Positions 1 to 5,120 of a DNA stretch of 7,013 nt are shown in pieces. Every line of letters begins with the position of its first letter. The stretch's first letter is position 1. The stretch spans positions 1-7,013 of the forward strand of contig JAJXXN010000187.1 in the NCBI GenBank assembly GCA_021781075.1. Direction: 5' to 3'. The position numbers and the translations under genes are program-made. This stretch comes from Acidobacteriota bacterium. GTDB taxonomy: Bacteria > Acidobacteriota > Terriglobia > Terriglobales > Acidobacteriaceae. The notes under the pieces are model-generated. The model was not told the origin of the DNA and did not search any database. It worked only from the letters and a program-made list of their open reading frames with translations.

Positions 1-494
1 TCTCGGTGGTGGTGGTCTATCTCATCCTGATGGCACAGTTCTCCTCCTTCGTTGACCCGTTCGTGATTCTGCTTGCGATTCCCCCGGGCATCTCCGGCGT
101 CATCCTCTTCCTCCTCGCCACCAACACCACGCTCAACATCATGAGCCTCATGGGCATGCTGATGATGACCGGCATCGTCGTCTCAGACAGCATCCTCATT
201 GTCGAGTTCATCGGCCAACTGCGTGAACGCGGTGAATCCCTCGAACACGCCATTGTCACCGCGTGCAAGGTCCGCTTGCGGCCCATCTTGATGACCACGC
301 TCGCCACCGTGCTCGGCCTCATCCCCATGGCGCTGGCCATCGAGGCCGGCAGCGAACAATATGCCCCACTGGCGCGCGCCATCCTCGGTGGCCTCACGGT
401 CTCCGGCACGGTCACCGTCTTCCTGGTGCCCTGCGCATACCTCATCATTCACAAGCGTCTCGAAGCTCGCCATAAAAAGGCGGTGAAGGCATGA
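1..494 (+). CDS. RND efflux transporter, AcrB/HAE1 type (C-terminal part, 5'-truncated)
   Basis: The 3' end of an inner-membrane RND pump that would drive proton-coupled export through a periplasmic adaptor and an outer-membrane channel. The frame is open to the left edge (first full codon at base 3), so only 163 of the roughly 1,000-1,050 residues usual for the family are present. Visible are the last membrane helices of the C-terminal half: one around residues 2-12, one at 19-39, one at 46-70 containing MSLMGMLMMTGIVVSDSILI, then the conserved VRLRPILMT stretch at 90-98, a helix at 99-113, the GSEQYAPLARAILGGL turn at 116-131, and a final helix at 132-149, followed by a basic tail. By alignment from memory with E. 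coli AcrB, the residues matching Arg971 and Thr978 are kept (R91, T98), while the Lys940 position is Ser61. The stop codon TGA overlaps the first possible ATG of the next gene as ATGA, so the two are probably co-translated. Substrate cannot be told from this fragment. Confidence 0.95.
   Translation, partial: SVVVVYLILMAQFSSFVDPFVILLAIPPGISGVILFLLATNTTLNIMSLMGMLMMTGIVVSDSILIVEFIGQLRERGESLEHAIVTACKVRLRPILMTTLATVLGLIPMALAIEAGSEQYAPLARAILGGLTVSGTVTVFLVPCAYLIIHKRLEARHKKAVKA
485..489 (+). promoter_or_regulatory. Shine-Dalgarno site for the TolC-family gene
   Basis: GAAGG lies seven bases before the ATG at 497 but only one base before the ATG at 491. This spacing favours initiation at 497, giving a protein two residues shorter. 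For the start at 491, the alternative AAGG at 477-480 would be ten bases away. The choice does not change the predicted mature protein. Confidence 0.5.
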
Positions 495-1810
495 AGATGA
501 ACAAACTTTTCACGGCTACTCTGCTCCTGTTTGCCGCGGCCGCCTCTGCACAGGCGCCGCAGCAGGCGCCCGCCCAAACCCTCACCGACATCACTCGGCA
601 ACAGGCCGAGCAACTCGCGCTCAAAAACAATCCCCGCATCAGCGCCGCGCACCTGCTGGCGCTGGTGATGGGGCAGAACACGCGCATTGCGCGCTCGGCC
701 GAGCTGCCACAGGTCATGACCAGCATCTCTGCCGTCGACGCCGCCAACACCAGCCGCATCGGCGATTCGCCCATCAACCCCTCGCGTCTTTTCACCTACG
801 CCGGCGCGGGTGGAAGCTTCCAGCAGTTGATCACCGACTTCGGCCGGACTCATTTTCAGGTCGCTGCCGCAAACCTGATGCAGCGCGCGCAAGAGTCCAA
901 CGCGCTGGCCACGGAGCAGGACATCCTGCTGGCCACAGACCAGGCCTTCTATCGCCTTCTCGACGCGCAATCACTGCTCGATGTGGCCAAGGCCGCGGTC
1001 AAAAGCCGCACCGACTCCTACAGCCTCGCCGAGGCGCTCACCAAAAGCAAATTGAAAAGCGACCTCGACCTCAATATCTCCGCCGCCGACCTTTCCCAGG
1101 CGCAGTTGCTGCAACTGGACGCGGAAAACGCGGTGGCCTCCGCGCAATATGCGCTCGCTTATCTGCTGGGTGACACCGGCAACCCGGTCTATCACGCCGT
1201 CGAGGACGCCTCCGCGCTTCCTCCGCCACCGCAATTCACCAACGCCCTGCTCGATGAGGCGCACGCGCAGCGACCCGACCTGCGCGCACTCCAGTTCCAA
1301 ACCTCCGCCGACTTGGAAAACTTCAAGGCGCAGCGCGCGCAAAACTACCCCGTCATTACCGCCAATGCAGTCGGCGGCATCATTCCGGTCCGCACGGATA
1401 CCTACTTCACACAAAACTGGTACGCGGCGGGCGGCGTGAACCTCACCCTGCCGGCCTTCACCGGCTTCCGCATCTCGGCGCAAACCAAGCAGGCAAAATT
1501 GCAGCAACTGAGCGACGACAAGCTGCGCGCTGATTTGCAGAACTCAATCGACAGCCAATTGAAAAAAGCCGTGCTCAACCTGCACACCGCATGGGACCGC
1601 ATCACCGTCACTGAAAAATTTGAGACCGAGGCGAACCAGGCCTATGCCCTGGCCACCACCCGTTACAAGCTCGGCCTCAGTTCAATCGTGGAATTGAGCC
1701 AGGCGGAACTCCAAAGCACACAGGCTTCGGTTGCAGCCGTCAACGCACGCTACGACTACCTGATGGCTGAGCGCTCGCTCGATTACCAGCGCGGCCTGCT
1801 CACTCAGTAA
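491..1810 (+). CDS. TolC-family outer-membrane efflux channel (OEP)
   Basis: A 439-residue outer-membrane factor that should form the trimeric exit duct of the RND pump encoded just upstream. A signal peptide is clear: Lys-rich start, hydrophobic core at about residues 6-18 and an A-S-A cleavage site near residue 20. There is no lipobox cysteine, so this is a non-lipidated TolC-like member. Two OEP repeats are seen. The first, about 30-228, has QAEQLALKNNP at 38-48 and the strand-like GGSFQQLITDFGRT at 107-120. The second, about 250-437, has AHAQRPDLRALQ at 257-268, GGVNLTLPAFTGFR at 314-327 and RYKLGLSSIVELSQAELQST at 391-410. The length is normal for the family. The start is ambiguous: ATG at 491 overlaps the RND stop, but ATG at 497 (residue Met3) has the better-placed GAAGG at 485-489, seven bases upstream. 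Both keep the signal peptide. The last seven bases overlap the end of a convergent gene. Confidence 0.95.
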   Translation: MKMNKLFTATLLLFAAAASAQAPQQAPAQTLTDITRQQAEQLALKNNPRISAAHLLALVMGQNTRIARSAELPQVMTSISAVDAANTSRIGDSPINPSRLFTYAGAGGSFQQLITDFGRTHFQVAAANLMQRAQESNALATEQDILLATDQAFYRLLDAQSLLDVAKAAVKSRTDSYSLAEALTKSKLKSDLDLNISAADLSQAQLLQLDAENAVASAQYALAYLLGDTGNPVYHAVEDASALPPPPQFTNALLDEAHAQRPDLRALQFQTSADLENFKAQRAQNYPVITANAVGGIIPVRTDTYFTQNWYAAGGVNLTLPAFTGFRISAQTKQAKLQQLSDDKLRADLQNSIDSQLKKAVLNLHTAWDRITVTEKFETEANQAYALATTRYKLGLSSIVELSQAELQSTQASVAAVNARYDYLMAERSLDYQRGLLTQ

Positions 1811-2928
1811 GCCGACGCATCCAAGCTCCCGGGGCGGTGAATTGGCACGCAGTTCACCGCCACAGGCACACCGGCTGGATCTCCCGGCATCTGGCAAACA
1901 TCCATCGCCGGCTGCTGGTCCAGCCCGTTTAATTCCCTGCTCGCCTCGTTCCTCGCCCTCACATCCTTCACCAGCCGCGATGAAAGGCTCCTCAAGGCAA
2001 TAAATTGCGCCGCTGTCAGTTGGTCCAACTGCCCTATGCGCTTGTTGAAGACTGGCATGTCGAGCGCCGCCTCGTTCACCGTGTAAAAAGTCGCCCGCAC
2101 TTCATTGAGCGTGAGCTTGCCGATCAGCTTCATGCGCTTGTCCGGGACAAAGTTTTCAATCAGCTCATCGCCCACCTTCCAGAATTGACTGTCATTGTCG
2201 GCGTCCAGGTCGTGCAGGTCCCAGATCTCTTTGCCTTTTTTCAGGCCCTCGTATACACGCCTGGCAGCCTCTGCCTTTTGCGCCTTGTTTTTCGCATTGC
2301 CAAGCGCGGTGATGGCGTCCAGCAAATCGGGATTGTCGGCGCCTAGTTGCTCGAGTTTTGACACTGCCTGTTTTGCGGACCGCGGCCCGAATCTCTCAAA
2401 TTGATCGACCCCCGCATCGAATGCCTTGTCCAACGCCTCACTGGCCAGCGTTTTTGCTGCTTCCTTGAATGCCTCTTCCACCTGCCTCTGCCGTTCTTCA
2501 TCGGCATTCTTGAGCCAATCGGACCATGCATCATATTCGCCCGCGGTGCGGTTGATGCCCAACTGTCGAATGGCCTGCTGGTCGTCGCGCACCTCAGCCT
2601 GCCTTCTAGCAACCAGTCCCCGCATGGCTGTCACAACCTCCGCGTTGTACTCATCCGCCGCGTTGTTGAAGGCGCCCAACTCGTCATTGATCTCCTTGTA
2701 CCGCTGTCGGCAAGCCAATGAATCCACACCCTGGCACGAGTTCAAAAAGCTCGAATAGTTTGTGCAAAGGACGTGGCCGTTCCCCAGCAGCGCCGCTGCT
2801 TTCCGCGTCAGCGCCGCGCGCTCTTCCGCTTCCAACTGACTCGGCACGGGGCGCAACATGCGCATCTCGGCACGTGCCTCAACAGCGGCCACAAACAATA
2901 TAAGCAAAAGCAATTTCAAATTCCGCAT
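1804..2928 (-). CDS. Secreted helical protein with five cysteines (unknown function)
   Basis: I do not recognise a family for this 374-residue product. A signal peptide is clear: basic start, hydrophobic core at about residues 4-16 and A-R-A cleavage near residue 20, so the mature protein is periplasmic or exported. The mature part is rich in charged residues and alanine and looks helical. Cysteines occur as an N-terminal group (55, 65, 73) and a C-terminal pair (345, 360), with none in the 270 residues between, which suggests disulfides closing the ends. An acidic cluster DLDADND at 240-246 resembles a calcium loop but lacks the closing Glu. The ATG at 2928 was chosen because it begins the signal peptide and has GAAGGTG five bases upstream; a longer frame back to 3015 would bury the signal behind 29 residues. 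It is the last gene of a three-gene unit, ten bases after the previous stop, and overlaps the TolC gene tail to tail by seven bases. Confidence 0.87.
   Translation of the reverse strand: MRNLKLLLLILFVAAVEARAEMRMLRPVPSQLEAEERAALTRKAAALLGNGHVLCTNYSSFLNSCQGVDSLACRQRYKEINDELGAFNNAADEYNAEVVTAMRGLVARRQAEVRDDQQAIRQLGINRTAGEYDAWSDWLKNADEERQRQVEEAFKEAAKTLASEALDKAFDAGVDQFERFGPRSAKQAVSKLEQLGADNPDLLDAITALGNAKNKAQKAEAARRVYEGLKKGKEIWDLHDLDADNDSQFWKVGDELIENFVPDKRMKLIGKLTLNEVRATFYTVNEAALDMPVFNKRIGQLDQLTAAQFIALRSLSSRLVKDVRARNEASRELNGLDQQPAMDVCQMPGDPAGVPVAVNCVPIHRPGSLDASAY
1833..1861. terminator. 9-bp inverted repeat just past the TolC stop (possible transcription-end or RNA-stability hairpin)
   Basis: GGCGGTGAA (1833-1841) and TTCACCGCC (1853-1861) are perfect complements separated by an 11-base loop. 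The hairpin starts 23 bases after the TolC stop codon and lies inside the coding sequence of the convergent gene. Neither side has a run of T, so it does not look like a classical intrinsic terminator. It could block 3' exonucleases, aid Rho-dependent ending, or be chance in coding DNA. The pairing is seen directly; any function is inference. Confidence 0.35.
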
Positions 2929-2933
2929 GGCAA

Positions 2934-2940
2934 CACCTTC
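2934..2940 (-). promoter_or_regulatory. Shine-Dalgarno site deciding the start at 2928
   Basis: Read on the minus strand, GAAGGTG ends five bases before the ATG at 2928 and overlaps the TGA stop (2939-2941) of the upstream gene. This arrangement favours re-initiation by ribosomes finishing the coiled-coil gene and rules against the longer frame beginning at 3015. Confidence 0.7.
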
Positions 2941-4045
2941 AGGGGGCGGGCGTCGGTGTGGCGCCTGCGGGCTTGGGACGGCTACCCGCCAGCAGGTTGC
3001 TTTCATATTGCGCATACACCTCGGCGGACTTTTTCTCCATCAATGTTTTGTACAGCGCGCTCAAGGTTTCACGTCCGGCGCCCTGCGCGGCGGCCTCTTG
3101 GAATGCTTTTTGCGCGCGCTCGGTTTCCTGCACCGCCTGCTGGTACTGGCTCGCCTTCTGGTCATAGACAGCCTTGTATTGCGGTGACTTGGCCACCGCC
3201 TGCGGATTCGGCGGCGGGATCGTTTTGTCAACAATTACGACGTTGCCGTTGAATGAGTCGTAATCGCTCACCGGCGTTTTGCCCTGGTGCTCGCTCACAT
3301 TGTTCAACTGCTGCCATGCCTCGCTGTGCTCAAGAGAAGGCTTGATGTGGGCCGCCTCCAGGTCATTCGCCGCCTTCTGAAAATCCGCGTCAAAGCCGCC
3401 GCTCAAATCGTTGAAATCTGATTTGTCGGTGCTGAGTGCGGACCGCGCGTTTTCAAGGTCGCTCTTCTTTGCGTTGGCGGTGTCCCGCGCGCTGACCGCG
3501 GTGTTTGATTCATCCGTCAGGTTCTGTACAAGCGACTTGACTTCAGAAAGGAGATTGCCGGCCTCTGCGTTGAACTGGTTCACCTTCGCCTGGCAGGGAG
3601 CCATGTTGTTCGACGGGCAGGTGAAGACGCAGTTGTCCCCGCTGATGGAGCCCCCCAACTGCCCGCACGTCTGGTTGGCCTGTTGCATCAGCTGATTGAC
3701 GCGCGCTTTGGCCGATTCGCCGTCAGTTTGCAGTTGCTGCTCAAGCGCGCTTGCGCGCGAATCCGCATTCTGAAAATCCGCCTCCAGCCCGTCAATTTTA
3801 CTTTTGTCCGAATCGACTTGCGATGAGAGTTGGTCAATTCGCCCGGCCTTGCTTTCAAGGCTGCCAATCTCCTGGTTCACCGCCTCCTGCTTCCCTGCTT
3901 GCAATGCGTTTGAATGGACATACGCGTTGTACTCCTGCCTGAGCGAGCCAACCTTGCCTTGATAAGCGCCGTCCTGCGCAGGAGCATTATGGGCCAAGCA
4001 GAGCCCCAGGCTGGGGATGAGAAAAAGCACGGCTCTTATTTTCAT
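2939..4045 (-). CDS. Secreted coiled-coil protein with a four-cysteine loop (unknown function)
   Basis: A 368-residue exported protein without a family I can name. The signal peptide spans roughly residues 1-23 (hydrophobic core 5-18, cleavage at A-P-A). Cys16 lies within it and is not in a usable lipobox, since Leu precedes it. The mature protein is dominated by Gln/Ala/Ser/Asp/Glu/Lys-rich helices with coiled-coil character at about 50-125, 155-232 and 286-350. Between the first two sits a loop with C127, C139, C143 and C151, likely forming two disulfides and making a helical hairpin with an oxidised tip. A segment around residues 250-285 is non-helical, with PPPNP at 277-281, and the C-terminus is a Pro/Ala/Thr tail (357-368). 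The ATG overlaps the Sel1 gene's stop as ATGA, with AGGGGGT five bases upstream, so translation is coupled. A structural or scaffolding role in the envelope is inference only. Confidence 0.9.
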   Translation of the reverse strand: MKIRAVLFLIPSLGLCLAHNAPAQDGAYQGKVGSLRQEYNAYVHSNALQAGKQEAVNQEIGSLESKAGRIDQLSSQVDSDKSKIDGLEADFQNADSRASALEQQLQTDGESAKARVNQLMQQANQTCGQLGGSISGDNCVFTCPSNNMAPCQAKVNQFNAEAGNLLSEVKSLVQNLTDESNTAVSARDTANAKKSDLENARSALSTDKSDFNDLSGGFDADFQKAANDLEAAHIKPSLEHSEAWQQLNNVSEHQGKTPVSDYDSFNGNVVIVDKTIPPPNPQAVAKSPQYKAVYDQKASQYQQAVQETERAQKAFQEAAAQGAGRETLSALYKTLMEKKSAEVYAQYESNLLAGSRPKPAGATPTPAP

Positions 4046-4827
4046 TTGCCACCCCCTTGATTTTGAAATTTTATGAGCAAAATCCTCGCGTCATTTTCAG
4101 CGGAGGCACGCTCGTCTTCGGTGAGTATTGCGGCCAACTGCTGTTGCTGCCCGCGCGCGTAGCTGTTGCCTTGCATCTCCGCCACAGTGAACCATTCATA
4201 GGCCTGCGCCATGTCCTCCGGCTCGCCGGTACCAGTCGCGTAAGCCATTGCAACAAGCGCGGAGGCATTGGAGTCGCCCTGCGCCGCGGCCTTGCCGTAC
4301 CACTCCACGGCTTGCTCTGGCACAGCCGCCACACCATCCCCATTTGCGTACCAAAGTCCCATGGTCGTCTCGGCCAGCGGATAGCCCGCATGCGCCGCCT
4401 CGCTCATCAGCGTCACAGACCGAAGTGTGTCCTGGTTGACGCCCAACCCGTTTTTGTATAGAAACGCCAAGTCGTATTTCGCCTCGGGAGTGTTGATCCC
4501 GGCCAACTCCTTCGCCGCTGTCTCAAAATCCCCGTTCTCCAAGGCAAGCCGGGCTTCCCGCATCCGCGTTGCTGGGTCCTTATGAAAAATAAGCAAGTAG
4601 GCGGCAAGTGCGACCACCGCAATAATCACCGCCGAATAGGCAAGATGAACGTTCCTCTTTCCCGCTTGCGGTTTTTCCGCCGACAAGGGCGGTAGAACCG
4701 GTGGCAATGGCTCCGAACTCGTAGGCAATGGAGGCGGCATGGGCGGCAATGGCGGTGGAACCACCGGCAAAGGAGGCGGCTCGGGATCGCGATGCTGGTT
4801 CTGCCCTGCATCAAACTGGTCGTTCAT
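4042..4827 (-). CDS. Membrane-anchored Sel1-repeat protein with proline-rich tail
   Basis: A 261-residue protein in three parts. Residues 15-48 are a proline-rich tail built from PPPLP-like units. Residues 63-81 (AYSAVIIAVVALAAYLLIF) form one membrane helix preceded by K57 and R58, so the tail should be cytoplasmic and the rest periplasmic by the positive-inside rule. Residues about 114-221 hold three Sel1 repeats, each about 36 residues, recognisable by AKYDLAFLYKNGLGV, MGLWYANGDGV with AVEWYGKAAAQGD, and VAMAYATGTGEPEDMAQAYEW. Sel1 repeats are helical pairs that usually bind protein partners. No cysteine and no enzyme motif is present. The ATG at 4827 has GAGGAGA four bases upstream; a GTG frame back to 4926 was rejected because it lacks this and adds an unrelated leader. 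It is the first gene of a three-gene unit and overlaps the next by four bases. A likely role is scaffolding the two secreted proteins that follow (inference). Confidence 0.93.
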   Translation of the reverse strand: MNDQFDAGQNQHRDPEPPPLPVVPPPLPPMPPPLPTSSEPLPPVLPPLSAEKPQAGKRNVHLAYSAVIIAVVALAAYLLIFHKDPATRMREARLALENGDFETAAKELAGINTPEAKYDLAFLYKNGLGVNQDTLRSVTLMSEAAHAGYPLAETTMGLWYANGDGVAAVPEQAVEWYGKAAAQGDSNASALVAMAYATGTGEPEDMAQAYEWFTVAEMQGNSYARGQQQQLAAILTEDERASAENDARILLIKFQNQGGGK

Positions 4828-4831
4828 GGTT

Positions 4832-4838
4832 TCTCCTC
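4832..4838 (-). promoter_or_regulatory. Strong Shine-Dalgarno site for the Sel1-repeat gene
   Basis: Read on the minus strand, GAGGAGA precedes the ATG at 4827 by four bases (AAAC C spacing counted from the purine core is about six). It is the strongest ribosome site in the window and fixes the start of the operon's first gene. Confidence 0.75.
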
Positions 4839-4960
4839 GTGATGAATTCACATTGCAAATACAATGGCTCTCTGAAGAAAGGCTCCGCACCGGTGGGGCG
4901 CAATCAAAACGCGCCAGAAAATCCACAACCGCAAACTGCCCGCTGCAATGAATGGCAAGG

Positions 4961-4989
4961 ATTTTACTGCAAATTCAATACAGTGGGCA
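4961..4989 (-). promoter_or_regulatory. Weak sigma-70-like promoter candidate for the Sel1 operon
   Basis: On the minus strand, TAAAAT (4961-4966) matches five of six bases of the -10 consensus. Seventeen bases upstream, TGCCCA (4984-4989) matches the -35 consensus at only three of six. The -35 segment coincides with one copy of the repeated element TGGGCACTTCAT, which could point to an activator-dependent promoter. The predicted leader would be about 125 bases. The consensus used is that of E. coli and may not apply to this host. Confidence 0.25.
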
Positions 4990-4995
4990 CTTCAT
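4968..4995. repeat. Direct repeat copy 1: TGCAA-N11-TGGGCACTTCAT
   Basis: TGCAA at 4968-4972 and TGGGCACTTCAT at 4984-4995. The second copy at 5057-5084 has both blocks identical and the same 11-base gap, while the gap sequence itself differs and is A/T-rich. Conserved ends with a free, fixed-length middle resemble a protein-binding site more than a duplicated segment. Confidence 0.55.
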
Positions 4996-5056
4996 TTCTT
5001 TTGTGGGCCATCGCTTCTCTGCCCCACGCACCTGGAACGGCAGGGCGGGGTTTCCT

Positions 5057-5084
5057 TGCAAGAAATAAATTATGGGCACTTCAT
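5057..5084. repeat. Direct repeat copy 2: TGCAA-N11-TGGGCACTTCAT
   Basis: TGCAA at 5057-5061 and TGGGCACTTCAT at 5073-5084, matching copy 1 exactly in both blocks and in spacing. The two copies start 89 bases apart. This copy ends five bases before the hairpin that follows the GH13 gene. Confidence 0.55.
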
Positions 5085-5088
5085 CAAA

Positions 5089-5111
5089 GGCCGCGGCAGC
5101 GTTCCGCGGCC
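5089..5111 (-). terminator. GC-rich hairpin after the GH13 gene, probable terminator
   Basis: GGCCGCGG (5089-5096) and CCGCGGCC (5104-5111) form a perfect 8-bp all-G/C stem with a 7-base loop. It begins nine bases past the TAA stop on the minus strand. The following bases on that strand are TTTGATGA, so the T run is short and termination may be partial. If so, some GH13 transcripts would read into the Sel1 operon, which has the same direction. Confidence 0.55.
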
Positions 5112-5120
5112 ACTGCGGCT

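Larger units (their letters stand above)
4828..5120. other. Intergenic region between the GH13 gene and the Sel1 operon
   Basis: About 290 bases, locally richer in A/T than the flanking genes, with no open frame that has a convincing ribosome site or recognisable product. Reading leftward it holds the GC-rich hairpin after the GH13 stop, two copies of a TGCAA-N11-TGGGCACTTCAT element, a possible -10 box, a CATTG/CAATG dyad (4851-4866) and the Shine-Dalgarno site of the operon. It is the likely site of the operon's promoter and 5' leader. Confidence 0.7.

Noticed and set aside
17..448. Minus-strand frame of 143 residues opposite the RND gene
   Set aside because: Antisense to conserved transmembrane coding sequence; its Met/Arg/Ser-rich product mirrors the codons of the real gene.
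449..1507. Long minus-strand open frames (173 and 178 residues) opposite the TolC gene
   Set aside because: They lie antisense to a well-supported gene, show no recognisable motif or good ribosome site, and have the Arg/Gly/Val-rich look of reversed GC-rich coding DNA.
2191..2209. EF-hand calcium loop in the last operon gene (DLDADND)
   Set aside because: Position 12 of the loop is Lys rather than Glu or Asp, and no second loop or flanking helix pair is evident.
2929..3015. N-terminal extension of the last operon gene
   Set aside because: It would place 29 residues before a clear signal peptide, overlaps the coiled-coil gene and lacks a ribosome site matched to it; the ATG at 2928 has one.
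3998..4000. Lipoprotein cysteine (Cys16) in the coiled-coil protein
   Set aside because: The residue before it is Leu rather than Gly, Ala or Ser, and a good signal peptidase I site follows at A-P-A.
4684..4785. DNA tandem repeat or CRISPR-like array
   Set aside because: The repetition comes from proline codons in the PPPLP tail; units are unequal and there are no spacers.
1804..4827. Defence or toxin-antitoxin system
   Set aside because: No nuclease, NTPase, methylase or DNA-binding motif was seen, and all three products go to or across the membrane.
4828..4926. GTG-initiated extension of the Sel1 gene
   Set aside because: The added 33 residues are unlike the rest of the protein, and the strong Shine-Dalgarno site points to the ATG at 4827.
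5019..5043. CTGCC/GGCAG hairpin in the intergenic region
   Set aside because: Only five base pairs around a 15-base loop; not distinguishable from chance in this composition.
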